A stretch of DNA of 43,152 nucleotides from Planctomycetota bacterium (lineage in GTDB: Bacteria > Planctomycetota > UBA1135 > GCA-002686595). Every line of letters begins with the position of its first letter. Position 1 is the first letter of the stretch. The stretch covers positions 1-43,152 of the forward strand of contig SIAI01000035.1 in NCBI GenBank assembly GCA_009691855.1. The letters run 5' to 3'. Positions 18,778 through 28,294 of this stretch are shown in pieces. The translations under genes and the position numbers were made by a program. The notes under the pieces are model-generated. The model was not told the DNA's origin. It saw only the letters and a list, made by a program, of their open reading frames with translations, and ran no database searches.

Positions 18778-19515
18778 TCAGGCGAGCTCGAGCGCCTGCA
18801 CGTGCTCGAGCAGGTGGCGCGTGCACGGCCCGTGCTCCGGCTCGAGCACGAGTCCGCCGAGCGCGAGCGCCGTCAGGCGTCCGCGGAACTCGCTCTTGCC
18901 CACTACGAGGCGCACCGTCCGCCCCACGAAGCCCGTGGCCGCTGCGTAGTCGCGCAGCGTGCGCTCCGGCGTCGCGCAGGCCTCGTCCATGCGCGCGCGC
19001 AGGCGCTCGAGCAGCTCGGTGAGCGCGTCCTCGAGCGCGCACTCGAGGCCGAGCAACGCCAGGCTCGTCACCGCGCGCTCGGCCAGGAGTTCGGGCGGAA
19101 ACGCGCGCTGCCTGACGTTCAACCCGACGCCCACCACCGCGTGCGGGTGGGCCGGGTCGAGCCCGCGCGCCTCGACCAGGATGCCGGCGAGCTTCGCGCC
19201 TGCGACCAGCACGTCGTTGGGCCACTTCAGTTGCGCCGACGGCGCGCCGAGCGCATGCACGCCCTCGAGCACCGCCAGGCCCGCGCCCATCGTCAGCGCG
19301 GCCGGGTTCGGCGGCGCGTCGGGCAGCAGCACGAGCGTGAGGTACAACCCCTCGCCGCGCGCGCTGGCCCAGGCGCGCCCCAGGCGTCCGCGGCCGGCGC
19401 TCTGCTCCTCGGCCACGTGCGCGTCGAGGGGGCGCGCCGTGCCGTTCGCGATGGCGGCGAGCGCGCGCTCGTTGGTCGAATCGATCCGGCCGTGACGAAA
19501 TAGGCGCGCGTCCAT
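18778..19515 (-). CDS. birA: Biotin-protein ligase (no DNA-binding domain)
   Basis: A 245-residue biotin-[acetyl-CoA carboxylase] ligase. It activates biotin with ATP and attaches it to biotin carboxyl carrier protein in the cytoplasm. Motifs are IDSTNERA, EEQSAGRGRLGRAW (biotinyl-AMP loop), LKWPNDVLVAGAKLAGILVE, VVGVGLNV, and a C-terminal SH3-like part. There is no N-terminal helix-turn-helix, so it should not act as the biotin repressor. It converges with the M20 gene 19 bases away. Confidence 0.9.
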   Translation of the reverse strand: MDARLFRHGRIDSTNERALAAIANGTARPLDAHVAEEQSAGRGRLGRAWASARGEGLYLTLVLLPDAPPNPAALTMGAGLAVLEGVHALGAPSAQLKWPNDVLVAGAKLAGILVEARGLDPAHPHAVVGVGLNVRQRAFPPELLAERAVTSLALLGLECALEDALTELLERLRARMDEACATPERTLRDYAAATGFVGRTVRLVVGKSEFRGRLTALALGGLVLEPEHGPCTRHLLEHVQALELA

Positions 19516-19536
19516 GCAGCGGGGCGAAACTCTAGG

Positions 19537-20682
19537 CTAGCGCTTCGCTGCCTTGGCCTGGGCTTCCTGGATCATGAGCTGGATCACCTCGTCGGCCGCG
19601 CCCTGCGACCTCGGCGTGAAGACCGTGGTCGTCGCCAGGCCCGCGAAGCCGTTCGCGAGCCCGAGCCAGGTGACGCAGTACCACATGGTGTTGCTGCCGT
19701 TGTGCCACAGCGTCAGGCCGTCGCCGCCGGCCCACGGGCGCTGCGCGAAGACCCAGCCGTAGCCGTACTGCATGCCCTCGCCCGGATAGGGCGTGTGCAG
19801 GCGCGTGAAGGTGTCCTTGGTGAGCGTGAGCGCGCCCACCTTCACGTCCTCGCGCGCGCCGCGCAGGTGCAGCTGGATGAACTTGGCCCAGTCCGCGAGC
19901 GTGGCGTGCACCGTTCCGGCGGGGCCGATCGCCGGCGGGTTGTCGGCCTCTTCGCCCGGCTCGACCGGCACGCCCTCGGCGGTGTGTCCGCGCGGCTGAT
20001 CGCAGCTCGCGCTGGTGCCGGGCGGCCCGAAGCCCGCGCTGGTCATGCCGAGCGGGGTGAACAGGAGCTCCTGCATCAGCGTCTCCCACGGTTTCTTCGT
20101 GACCACCTCGGCGATGTGCCCGGCGATCAGGAAGCCCATGTTCGAGTACAAAAATTCCGCGCGCGGTGCGTGCACCGGGCCGGCCTTCAGCACCGTGCGC
20201 GTCACCGCGGCGCGCTGCGTGACCAGGTCCTTGCCTGCCAGCGCCTCGAAGCTGTCGTCGAACGGATTGGCCGGCAGGCCGGCGCGGTGGCTCATGAGCT
20301 CGACCAGCGTGAGGTCGAGGAAGTCCACGTGCATCTCGGTTGCGAGGTCGGGCAAGAGCTCGCCCAGCTGCGTGTCCCAGGCCAGGTCGCCGCGCGCGAC
20401 GAGCAGCGCGATCAGCGTCGCCGTCATCGCCTTCGTGCACGAGCCGAGGTGCCACAGGTCGTCGGGGGTGACCTTCTCCGTGCCGCCGGCGCGGCGCGTG
20501 CCGGTGGCCCACACGCCCTGCAGGCCGTCCACGCTCACCAGCGCTCCGCCGAGCGCCGGCACGCCGGCCTTCGCGCGGATGGCCTCGATGCGCGCGGTGA
20601 GGTCGGAGGCGGGCGGCTCCTGCGCCGCGGGAGCGCAGAAGGAACTGGCCACGGCGAGGAGCAGGACGCGGGCGAGGTTCAT
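19537..20682 (-). CDS. Exported beta-lactamase-fold serine hydrolase (1)
   Basis: A 381-residue protein of the Pfam beta-lactamase (class C/esterase/penicillin-binding) superfamily with a signal peptide ending near SSFCAPAAQ. The catalytic S81-x-x-K84 (SCTK), Y179-S-N motif and third motif H327-N-G (in place of KTG) are all present. H-x-G is frequent in esterase or peptidase-like members, so true beta-lactam resistance is unlikely. It is 120 bases downstream of a close paralogue on the same strand, with motifs at identical residue numbers in the N-terminal half. Substrate unknown; probable location is the periplasm. Confidence 0.85.
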   Translation of the reverse strand: MNLARVLLLAVASSFCAPAAQEPPASDLTARIEAIRAKAGVPALGGALVSVDGLQGVWATGTRRAGGTEKVTPDDLWHLGSCTKAMTATLIALLVARGDLAWDTQLGELLPDLATEMHVDFLDLTLVELMSHRAGLPANPFDDSFEALAGKDLVTQRAAVTRTVLKAGPVHAPRAEFLYSNMGFLIAGHIAEVVTKKPWETLMQELLFTPLGMTSAGFGPPGTSASCDQPRGHTAEGVPVEPGEEADNPPAIGPAGTVHATLADWAKFIQLHLRGAREDVKVGALTLTKDTFTRLHTPYPGEGMQYGYGWVFAQRPWAGGDGLTLWHNGSNTMWYCVTWLGLANGFAGLATTTVFTPRSQGAADEVIQLMIQEAQAKAAKR

Positions 20683-20802
20683 GGGCCCGATGATAGGCGA
20701 GCCGGCTCAGAGGTTGCGGAGCAGGCTCGCGCGCGCGTGTTCGAGGTGTGCGCACGAGGCTGCGACTCCGCTCGCATTGGCGCGGAGCACGCCGTCACCC
20801 GC

Positions 20803-21957
20803 TCAACGCGTCTCGGCGCTGTGCGTGCGCCGCGCGTACTCCGCGAGCAGCAGCGCTGCCACCTGGTCCGTCGCGCCCTTGGCCTTCGCGCTGGCGCTGT
20901 TGGTCGTGACCAGCACCGCCACGCCATTCGCGGGCCCGAGCCACGTGACGCAGTACCACAGTGTGTTGCTGCCGTTGTGCCAGAACGCCGTTCCGTCGCC
21001 GCCCGCCCACGGGCGCTTCTCGAACACCCAGCCGAAGCCGTACTTTTCCTTCGGACCATCGTAGGGCGTGTGCAAGCGCGCGAAGGCGTCGCGCGTGAGC
21101 GTGAGCTCGCCGATCTTCACGTCGCCGCGCGCGCCGGCGAGGTGCAGCCGGACGTACTTCGCCCAGTCGGCGAGCGAGCAGTGCACCGTCCCCGCCGGGC
21201 CGATGACGGGCGGGTTGTCGGCCTCGGGCCCCGGCTCGAGCGGCTCGCCGTGCTCCGTGTGTCCGCGCGGCTGATCGCAAACGGCCGCGCTGCCCGGCGG
21301 CCCGAAGCCCGCGCTGGTCATGCCGAGCGGCGTGAACAGAAGCTCCTGCATCAGCGTTTCCCAGGGTTTCCCTGTGACGCGCTCGGCGATGTGCCCGGCG
21401 ATCATGAAGCCGGTGTTCGAGTACAGGAGCGCGCCGCGCGGCGGGTGATCGGGCGGCCGGCCAAAGACGGCGCGCATCAGGTGCTCGCGCTGCTCGACCA
21501 CGCTGCGGCCCTCGCTCTCCCGGAAGTCCGCCTCGGCCGAGTTCGCCGGCAGCCCCGCGCGATGGCACAGGAGCTCGACCAGCGTGAGGTCGGCATAGTC
21601 CACGTCCATCTCGCTGGCGATGTCCGGCATGAGCTCGCCGAGCGCGGTCTCCCAGGCGAGGTCGCCGCGCGCCACGAGCAGCGCGATCAGCGTCGCCGTC
21701 ATCGACTTCGTGCACGAACCGAGGTGCCACAGGTCGTCGGTCGTGACGCGGTCCTCGCCGCCCGCGCGCCGTGTGCCGGTGACCCACACGCCCTGCAGCC
21801 CGTCGAGCGTCACCAGCGCGCCGCCGAGCGCCGGGATGCCGGCTTCCTTGCGGATCTCTTCGATGCGCTCGCCGAGGTCGGTGGCGGCCGGCGCCTGGGC
21901 GAAGGAGCGTGGGGCCAAGCCGAGGCAGACGAGCAGAAGCAGGCTCAGACGCTGCAT
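20803..21957 (-). CDS. Exported beta-lactamase-fold serine hydrolase (2)
   Basis: A 384-residue paralogue of the preceding gene. The signal peptide is MQRLSLLLLVCLGLAPRSFA. Catalytic S81-C-T-K84, a YSN motif (LLYSNTGF) and WHNGSNT as third motif match the other copy almost without gaps. Long shared blocks (HLGSCTK, TLIALLVARGDLAW, TLMQELLFTPLGMTSAGFG, CDQPRGHT) show recent duplication. The C-terminal tails differ. The same caveats on function apply. It is upstream in the pair and starts 34 bases before the copper oxidase stop. Confidence 0.85.
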   Translation of the reverse strand: MQRLSLLLLVCLGLAPRSFAQAPAATDLGERIEEIRKEAGIPALGGALVTLDGLQGVWVTGTRRAGGEDRVTTDDLWHLGSCTKSMTATLIALLVARGDLAWETALGELMPDIASEMDVDYADLTLVELLCHRAGLPANSAEADFRESEGRSVVEQREHLMRAVFGRPPDHPPRGALLYSNTGFMIAGHIAERVTGKPWETLMQELLFTPLGMTSAGFGPPGSAAVCDQPRGHTEHGEPLEPGPEADNPPVIGPAGTVHCSLADWAKYVRLHLAGARGDVKIGELTLTRDAFARLHTPYDGPKEKYGFGWVFEKRPWAGGDGTAFWHNGSNTLWYCVTWLGPANGVAVLVTTNSASAKAKGATDQVAALLLAEYARRTHSAETR

Positions 21958-21991
21958 GGGGGCATGCTACTCGTGGAGGAGCCTGGGGGTT

Positions 21992-23341
21992 TCAGCCTCC
22001 GTGCGCGTGTCCGCCCCCTCCTGTCGTCGGGCGCGTCCCTTCGACCGTGATCCCGTCGCGCGTGAGCTCCTCCGCACTGGCGTTTGTCGCCACCTCGCCC
22101 GCGGGATGCTCGTACCAGCCCGGATCGCCCGCGCGCTCCAGCCGCTCGCGCACCTTCAGGATCGTGAACATGCCGCCCATCGTGATGCCGTCGAACGGGC
22201 CGCGGCCGCCCAGCATCGGGATCGAGTTCTTCGGGTTCGCCATGCCCATCTCGGCCATCTCGCCCATGCCCTGCTGACCCATGGTCATGTATCCGGGCAG
22301 GAGCTTCCGCACGCGCTCGTCGAGGTCGCCGACCTCCACGCCGACCGTGTTGGGGATGCCATGGCCCATCTGGTTCATCACGTGATGCGTCATGTGGCAG
22401 TGCAGGGCCCAGTCGCCGAGGGCGTCGGCGGTGAACTCGATCGTGCGCGTCGTCCCGACGGGCACGAGGACCGTCGTCTCCGGCCGCCGCGCGCTCGCGG
22501 GGATCACGCCGCCGTCGGTCGCGGTCTCGACGAAGTTGTAGCCGTGCAGGTGGATCGGGTGATGGTCCATCGCGCTCAGGTTGCCGATGCGGATGCGCAC
22601 ACGCTCGCCGCGCTGTGCCACCAGCGCCTCGGTGCCCGGGAACGAGCGCGCGTTCAGGGTGAGCACGTTGAAGTCCGTCATCTCGTTCGGATCCGGCCGG
22701 CGCGTGCCCGGCACGACCTTCCACTCCGAGAGCATGTACACGTAGTCGCGCTCCGGCGGCGCGCTCTCCGGCGTGCGCGGATGGACGACGATCATGCCCA
22801 TCAAGCCCAGCGCCATCTGCGTCATCTCGTCGTGGTGCGAGTGGTACATGAACGTGCCGTGCTGGCGCAGCGTGAACTCGTAGCGGAACGTCTCGCCCGG
22901 CCGGATCGCGCGCTGCGTCAAGCCGCCGACGCCGTCCATGCCGTTCGGCAGCAGCACGCCGTGCCAGTGCACCGTGGTCGGCGCGCCGAGCTTGTTGGTC
23001 ACGTAGATGCGCACGCGCTCGCCCTCGACGGCCTCGATCGTCGGCCCGTGCACGCGACCGTTGTAGCCCCAGCACTCGGCCGCGAAGCCGGGCACGAACT
23101 CGTGCGTCACCGGCTCGGCCACCAGGTGGAAGACCTTCACGCCCTCGACGAGCTGCCACTCGAGCGCCGCGCCGTCGGGCGTCACCACCGGACGATAGTC
23201 GACGCCGGGCAGGCCCGGCGGGAGCGGCGCGGCGTCGGCCGCGAGCGTCGGGCGCGCGGCGTTCGCGTGCGCGAGCAGCGCATGGCCGGTGACGAGTCCG
23301 GCGCCGGAGGAGAGCAGGTTGCGTCGCGAAAGGGGAGCCAT
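21992..23341 (-). CDS. Tat-exported multicopper oxidase
   Basis: A 449-residue multicopper oxidase, probably oxidising Cu(I) to Cu(II) in the periplasm (CopA/CueO-type role). The twin-arginine signal is SRRNLLSSGAGLV. Copper ligands are complete: HWHG (H125, H127), HSHH (H167, H169), HPIHLHGYNF (H261, H264, H266) and HCHMTHHVMNQM (H314-C315-H316 and downstream His/Met). Residues about 345-395 are unusually Met-rich (MTMGQQGMGEMAEMGM, then MGGMF), as in copper-binding segments. The C-terminus ends GGGGHAHGG. It lies 16 bases downstream of the CusC-like gene, as last gene of the minus-strand copper operon. Confidence 0.9.
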   Translation of the reverse strand: MAPLSRRNLLSSGAGLVTGHALLAHANAARPTLAADAAPLPPGLPGVDYRPVVTPDGAALEWQLVEGVKVFHLVAEPVTHEFVPGFAAECWGYNGRVHGPTIEAVEGERVRIYVTNKLGAPTTVHWHGVLLPNGMDGVGGLTQRAIRPGETFRYEFTLRQHGTFMYHSHHDEMTQMALGLMGMIVVHPRTPESAPPERDYVYMLSEWKVVPGTRRPDPNEMTDFNVLTLNARSFPGTEALVAQRGERVRIRIGNLSAMDHHPIHLHGYNFVETATDGGVIPASARRPETTVLVPVGTTRTIEFTADALGDWALHCHMTHHVMNQMGHGIPNTVGVEVGDLDERVRKLLPGYMTMGQQGMGEMAEMGMANPKNSIPMLGGRGPFDGITMGGMFTILKVRERLERAGDPGWYEHPAGEVATNASAEELTRDGITVEGTRPTTGGGGHAHGG

Positions 23342-23357
23342 GGTCGGTGGGAGTCGT

Positions 23358-24770
23358 TCAGTGGGAGTCGGAGTTCAGGGCCAGGCCCATGGACGGGGAG
23401 AGCGCGCTCCGTGCCGAGGCAGGTGCGGGCGAGACGCCGGCCAGCAGGGAATCGAGCCCGCCGCGCGCGACCCAGTAGTCGGCCAGCGTCGCGGCGTAGC
23501 TCATCTCTGCGCCGAGTTCCTCGCGCTTCGCCAGCAGCAGGCGGAAGGCGCTGACCTGCATCGCGTTGTACTCGCGCTGCAGCTCCTCGAGGATGCGCGC
23601 GCGCAGCGGTAGCACGCCGTCGCGCAGGAAGCTCGCGCGCGCGTGCAGCGCGCGCACGCGCGCCGCGGCCGCGCGCACGCGGCTGCGCAGCTCGACCGCG
23701 TCGGCCACGTACGTCGCGCGCAGGCGTTCGAGCTCGGCCGCCGCGCGGCGCAGCTCGGGTTGGCCCTGCGAGAAGAGCGGCAGCTCGAGGCCGAGGCCCG
23801 GGCCGAGCTGCCAGCTGCCGTCCGTCTCGCGTTCGGCCGCCAGCGCGAGGTCGAGCTCGGGCAAGAAGCGCGTCGTCTCCTCCAGACCCAGCACGCGCCC
23901 GGCGCGCTCGATCTCGTGGCGGCGCATGGCCAGCGTGAGGCTCGCCGCGATAGCGCGCGCCTCGAGGTCGACACCCAGGCCGTCGTCCGCGGGCAGGTCG
24001 GCGAGCGGCGCGAGCGTGTCCAGCCGCGCCTCGGTCCCGTACAGTCCGAGGTGCGCGACCAGCGCCTCGCGCGCCTCGATCGTCGCGAGCTCGGCGTCGG
24101 CCACGGCCACGCGCGCTTCCTCGCGCTGGGCTTGCTCGAGCGCCAGGTCGAGCTCGCGCAGGTTGCCGGCCTCGCTCAGGCGCTGGGCCAGCTCGAAGGA
24201 GGCCTCGGCCGCCTCCAGCGCCGTGTGCGCGAGCGCCAGGCGCTGCTCTCCGCCCTGCAGGCGCAGGAAGGCGACGCGCGTCTCGGCCGCGAGCTCGAGC
24301 GCGCCGGCGCTGACGCGCAGCTTGGCGACCTCGAAGGTTTCCGCCGCCAGGCGCTTCTTCTGCGGCATGAGCAACAAGCTCAGGAAGTCCTGCTCCAGGC
24401 CCAGGTCGAGCGCGCTGAGTCCGCCGCCGCTCGGCAGCCGCGCCTCGAGGTGCAGCAGCGGGTTGGGGATGCGCGCCGCCTGCAACACCTCCGCCTGGGC
24501 GAAGCCGAGCTCGCTGTACAACGCCTGCAGGCGCCGGTTCTGCAGCAGCGCGATCGCCACCGCGCCGTCGGCGTCCAGCGGCACGGCCAGCAGCGCGTGC
24601 ACGCGCGCGTCGAGCTCCGCTTCCTCGGGCCCGCCGCGGCGCCAGACGAGCTCGAGCCCACCGCGCTCGTGCGCCAGGTCCGCCGCCTCGGCGAAGCCCG
24701 CGTCGCGCGGCACGCTGGCGCAGGCGCCGAGCAGCGTTGCGAGCAGCGCCAGGCGGAATTCAGTGCGCAT
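23358..24770 (-). CDS. CusC/TolC-type outer-membrane efflux lipoprotein
   Basis: A 470-residue outer-membrane factor of the TolC/CusC family. The signal peptide ends in a lipobox (LLGAC, C17), as in CusC/OprM. Two repeated halves rich in Ala, Leu, Glu and Arg form the periplasmic helical barrel (for example RIPNPLLHLEARL, then EQDFLSLLLMPQKKR; later GPGLGLELPLFSQGQPELR). Such proteins form the exit duct of tripartite pumps. Its start overlaps the upstream lipoprotein gene by 11 bases, so the two are translated together. No RND pump or membrane-fusion gene is next to it. Confidence 0.85.
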   Translation of the reverse strand: MRTEFRLALLATLLGACASVPRDAGFAEAADLAHERGGLELVWRRGGPEEAELDARVHALLAVPLDADGAVAIALLQNRRLQALYSELGFAQAEVLQAARIPNPLLHLEARLPSGGGLSALDLGLEQDFLSLLLMPQKKRLAAETFEVAKLRVSAGALELAAETRVAFLRLQGGEQRLALAHTALEAAEASFELAQRLSEAGNLRELDLALEQAQREEARVAVADAELATIEAREALVAHLGLYGTEARLDTLAPLADLPADDGLGVDLEARAIAASLTLAMRRHEIERAGRVLGLEETTRFLPELDLALAAERETDGSWQLGPGLGLELPLFSQGQPELRRAAAELERLRATYVADAVELRSRVRAAAARVRALHARASFLRDGVLPLRARILEELQREYNAMQVSAFRLLLAKREELGAEMSYAATLADYWVARGGLDSLLAGVSPAPASARSALSPSMGLALNSDSH

Positions 24771-25089
24771 GGTCGTGCTCCAGGACCTTGGCACGCTCGA
24801 CGAGCTGCATGTTGCACAGCGAGCAGCGCCCGGGCTGAGCGGCGCCGATCCAAGGGTGCATTGGACACAGGTAGGCGGCCGTGCTCGGCGCGTGCTCGTC
24901 CGCCGGTGCGGGAGTCGCCTGCGTCTCGCCGCGCAACACGGAGCCCGCATCGCTCAGCGCCCCCTGTGCGGCGCCCGGACAGGCCGGGTGGCACTCGGGC
25001 GAGGGCGTGGAGCCGCGCTCGGGCGGTGTGCGGCAGGCGCCGACGAGCACGAGGAGGAGGACGGACAGCGACGAACGGAGCGGATTCAT
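24760..25089 (-). CDS. Heavy-metal-binding-domain lipoprotein
   Basis: A 109-residue lipoprotein with lipobox LVGAC (C19). A Cys-containing linker (C33, C37) leads to a C-terminal heavy-metal-binding domain: YLCPMHPWIGAAQPGRC, then SLCNMQL (C75, M77, H78, C89, C92, M94). The same type of domain sits at the N-terminus of the CopA ATPase in this locus. It ends in a His-rich HDHAH. It probably binds Cu in the periplasm or at the outer membrane. Overlap with the efflux gene start (24760-24770) indicates a shared operon. Confidence 0.8.
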   Translation of the reverse strand: MNPLRSSLSVLLLVLVGACRTPPERGSTPSPECHPACPGAAQGALSDAGSVLRGETQATPAPADEHAPSTAAYLCPMHPWIGAAQPGRCSLCNMQLVERAKVLEHDHAH

Positions 25090-25212
25090 GGGAGCCTTGG
25101 CGGCAGTGCCGCGGGAGCCCGGACCTGGGATCGGAAGCGCTGGGCCGTGCGCACCCGACTCGGGAACGCCGACCGCACACCGCAGGATGCGGCGCGCGGT
25201 CTGGCGCGGGCG

Positions 25213-25674
25213 CTACAGCCGCAGGACGCCCAGGGCCGCGGCGCGCTCGGCCCCGTGGGCGCGCGCGTGGCCCGGCGGTCCCGCCTCGATCGTGCCCGGC
25301 GGTCGCGCACCGTAGAGGTGTCCGGGCGAGCGCTGCAGGCACGCGTAGAGCTGCACGCGCTGCGCGAGTTCCAGCTGGGCGCGCAGCTCGATGCGCGTTT
25401 CACTCGTGGCCGGCGCGATACTCGGCGTGCTGGGCGCGTTCGGCAGCGCCAGCGCGCAGGCACACGGCTTGCGCGGCGCACTCAGCTCGGGACCCACGGG
25501 CCGTTCCGCGTTCGTCGGCGTGCTGGCGCAGCAGTCGCGCTCGGCCTGGGCGGGCGCGCAGCACGCGCACAGCGGCGCGTGCAGCAGTTGTGCGAGGCCC
25601 TGGGCGCCGAGCGGCCCGAGCCCCAGCGCGAGCACGAGCACGAGGCGCAGCAACCAGGAGAACGCCCGCGACAT
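25213..25674 (-). CDS. Cys-rich exported protein of the copper locus
   Basis: A 153-residue protein that I do not recognise. A long signal peptide or anchor ([21 protein letters not shown]) is followed by a Cys cluster, C36-A-C38-C39, then C48-C49 and a later CAC, suitable for metal binding. The rest is Pro/Ala-rich with a helical middle. ATG at 25674 is chosen because it opens the signal peptide. It is the first gene of the minus-strand copper operon, divergent from copA, and the gap to the next gene is 123 bases. A periplasmic metal-binding role is inferred from context. Confidence 0.6.
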   Translation of the reverse strand: MSRAFSWLLRLVLVLALGLGPLGAQGLAQLLHAPLCACCAPAQAERDCCASTPTNAERPVGPELSAPRKPCACALALPNAPSTPSIAPATSETRIELRAQLELAQRVQLYACLQRSPGHLYGARPPGTIEAGPPGHARAHGAERAAALGVLRL

Positions 25675-25852
25675 GTGGCTACCTTCGCAGGTGCGGGCGT
25701 GGCGAACAAGAAGCTTGGTCTTCGGCACAGGCTTCCTCCCCCGAGACCGGGCTACTTGCGAGCGCGCCGCTGGAGGGCTGGCGCTGCCGGCGTTCACGCA
25801 CGGTCCGCGCACACGGGTAGCATCAGGAACTGCGCGAGCCCGCGCCTCCCTC
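25675..25852. promoter_or_regulatory. Divergent promoter region of the copper locus
   Basis: These 178 bases separate the leftward Cys-rich gene from rightward copA and should carry both promoters. A short palindromic patch, GAAGCTTGGTCTTC, lies near 25711. I see no classical CueR/MerR dyad or CopY box, and no regulator gene is in the window. Confidence 0.35.
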
Positions 25853-28237
25853 ATGTCTGCAGCGCACGTCCAAGGCCCTCTCACGCTCGATCCGGTGTGC
25901 GGAATGCGCGTCGATCCCGGCACCGCGCGCGGTGGAAGGCTGCTTCACGAGGGCGTGGAGTACGCTTTCTGCTGCACCCCTTGCCGCACGTCGTTCGACG
26001 CGAATCCGGCGCGCTATCACGTGGCGCAGGCTGCGCCGAGCGCGGCTCCGGGTTCGTGCTGCGGCGGGCCGCAGCCGGGTGCGCGCGCGCAACCCGTGGT
26101 CGCTCCGCACGCGGGCGCGCTCTACACCTGCCCGATGCACCCCGAGGTCGAGCAGGTGGGCCCCGGTGACTGTCCGTTGTGCGGTATGGCGCTCGAGCCG
26201 AAGTTCGCGAGCGCGGAGCCGGCCGACGGCAGCGAGCGGCGCGACATGACGCGGCGCTTCTGGGTGAGCCTGGCGCTCGCGCTGCCGACGCTCGTGCTGG
26301 CGATGGCGGAGATGATCCCGGGGCTCAGCTTCGTGCCGAGCGCGCTCTCCGCCTGGTTGCAGCTCGCCCTGGCGACGCCGGTCGTCGCCTGGGGCGGCGC
26401 GCCGTTCTTCGCGCGCGCCGCTGCCTCGCTGCGCAAGCGCCACGCGAACATGTTCACGCTGATCGCGCTCGGCACGGGCGCGGCGTATCTGTTCAGCCTG
26501 TTCGCGTTGCTGTTTCCGGACGCCGTTCCGAACGCTGGGCAGCACGGCGGCATGCCGCCGCTCTACTTCGAGAGCGCGGCGGTCATCGTCACGCTGGTGC
26601 TGCTCGGTCAGGTGCTCGAGCTGCGCGCGCGCGCGGCGACCTCGGGCGCGATCCGCGCGCTGCTGGGCCTCAGTCCGAGGAGCGCGCGCCGCGTGAACGC
26701 GGACGGCAGCGACGAAGACGTGCCGCTCGAGCACCTGCGCGCCGGCGAGCGTTTGCGCGTGCGCCCGGGCGAGCGCGTGCCGGTCGATGGCGTGCTGGTC
26801 GAGGGCGCGAGTGCGGTGGACGAGTCGATGCTCACCGGCGAGCCGATCCCCGTCGAGAAGCAGCTCGGCGAGCGCGTCACCGGCGGCACGCTCAACGGTT
26901 CGGGCTCGTTCGTGCTGCGCGCCGAGCGCGTGGGCGCCGAGACGCTGCTCGCGCGCATCGTGGCGCAGGTCGCCGAGGCGCAGCGCAGCCGCGCGCCGGT
27001 GCAGAAGCTCGCCGACCGCATCTCGGCCTGGTTCGTACCGGTTGTTGTGCTGGTGGCGCTGGTGACCGCGCTCGTGTGGGGCTTCGCCGGGCCCGAGCCG
27101 CGCCTCGCGCATGCGCTGGTGAACGCCGTGGCGGTGTTGATCATCGCCTGCCCGTGCGCACTCGGCCTGGCCACGCCGATGTCGGTGATGGTCGGCATCG
27201 GGCGCGGCGCACAGCTCGGCGTGCTCATCCGCGACGCGGAGGCGCTGGAGCGACTCGAGAAGATCGACACCCTGGTCGTTGACAAGACCGGCACGCTGAC
27301 CGAGGGCAAGCCGCGCCTGACGACGGTCGTGACGGCGCCCAAGATCGACGAGAAGACGCTGCTCGTCGCCGCGGGAGCGCTGGAGCGCGCCAGCGAGCAT
27401 CCGCTCGCCGCCGCCGTGCTCGCGGGTCTGCGCGAGCGCGGACTCGAGGTCGCGGCGGCCACGGACTTCCACGCGCACACGGGCAAGGGCCTCACGGGGC
27501 GCCACGCGCCCGGGAGCATCGGGCTCCCCGGGCAAGCCCTCGCGCTCGGCAACGCGCGGCTCTTCGCCGAGCTCGGCATCGACGTCGCCGCGCTCGCGCC
27601 GCGCGCCGAGGAGCTGCGCCGCGCCGGCCAGACGGTCGTGTTCGTGGCGCTCGACAAGCGCCTGGCGGGTCTCCTCGGCGTCGCCGATCCCATCAAGAGC
27701 TCGACGCGTCCAGCGCTCGCCGCGCTGCGCGCCGAGGGCGTGCGCGTGATCATGGCCAGCGGTGACGCGCGCGCGACCGCCGAGGCCGTGGGGCGCGAGC
27801 TAGGACTCGACGAGGTCCACGCCGAGCAGCAACCCGCCGACAAGGAAGCGCTCGTCGCGCGCCTCACCGCCGCCGGCCGCCGCGTCGCCATGGCCGGCGA
27901 CGGCGTGAACGACGCGCCCGCGCTCGCGCGCGCCGCGGTCGGCATCGCCATGGGCAACGGCAGCGACGTGGCCCTCGAGAGCGCCGCCATCGCGCTCGTG
28001 CGCGGCGACCTCTCCGGCATCTTGCGCGCGCGACGCCTGTCGCGCGCGACGATGGCGAACATCCGCCAGAACCTCGCCTTCGCGTTCCTCTACAACGCGC
28101 TCGGCGTGCCGCTCGCGGCGGGCGCGCTCTACCCCGTGTTCGGCCTGGTGCTCTCGCCGATGTTCGCGGGCGCGGCGATGAGCCTGTCGTCGGTGTCGGT
28201 GATCTCGAACGCGCTGCGGCTGCGGCGCGCGGTGTAG
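25853..28237 (+). CDS. copA: Cu(I)-exporting P1B-type ATPase with YHS and metal-binding domains
   Basis: A 794-residue heavy-metal P-type ATPase that exports Cu(I) (or Ag(I)) from the cytoplasm. Instead of a CxxC HMA domain it carries a YHS/TRASH domain (DPVCGM, C16; C40-C41-x-x-C44), then a CC pair at 69-70, then a heavy-metal-binding domain (C93-P-M-H-P and C107-P-L-C110-G-M). Core motifs are TGE in MLTGEP, the membrane CPC (C433-P-C435), the phosphorylated DKTGT (D477), SEHPLA and GDGVNDAP. The final helices hold YNALGVPLA and [15 protein letters not shown], typical of copper pumps. ATG at 25853 starts the YHS domain. It is divergent from the oxidase/efflux operon. Confidence 0.95.
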   Translation: MSAAHVQGPLTLDPVCGMRVDPGTARGGRLLHEGVEYAFCCTPCRTSFDANPARYHVAQAAPSAAPGSCCGGPQPGARAQPVVAPHAGALYTCPMHPEVEQVGPGDCPLCGMALEPKFASAEPADGSERRDMTRRFWVSLALALPTLVLAMAEMIPGLSFVPSALSAWLQLALATPVVAWGGAPFFARAAASLRKRHANMFTLIALGTGAAYLFSLFALLFPDAVPNAGQHGGMPPLYFESAAVIVTLVLLGQVLELRARAATSGAIRALLGLSPRSARRVNADGSDEDVPLEHLRAGERLRVRPGERVPVDGVLVEGASAVDESMLTGEPIPVEKQLGERVTGGTLNGSGSFVLRAERVGAETLLARIVAQVAEAQRSRAPVQKLADRISAWFVPVVVLVALVTALVWGFAGPEPRLAHALVNAVAVLIIACPCALGLATPMSVMVGIGRGAQLGVLIRDAEALERLEKIDTLVVDKTGTLTEGKPRLTTVVTAPKIDEKTLLVAAGALERASEHPLAAAVLAGLRERGLEVAAATDFHAHTGKGLTGRHAPGSIGLPGQALALGNARLFAELGIDVAALAPRAEELRRAGQTVVFVALDKRLAGLLGVADPIKSSTRPALAALRAEGVRVIMASGDARATAEAVGRELGLDEVHAEQQPADKEALVARLTAAGRRVAMAGDGVNDAPALARAAVGIAMGNGSDVALESAAIALVRGDLSGILRARRLSRATMANIRQNLAFAFLYNALGVPLAAGALYPVFGLVLSPMFAGAAMSLSSVSVISNALRLRRAV

Positions 28238-28294
28238 CTCACGGGGCGCGCACGAAGTCGCCCGGCGGGCTCGCTCCGCCCGAGACCTTCGCGC

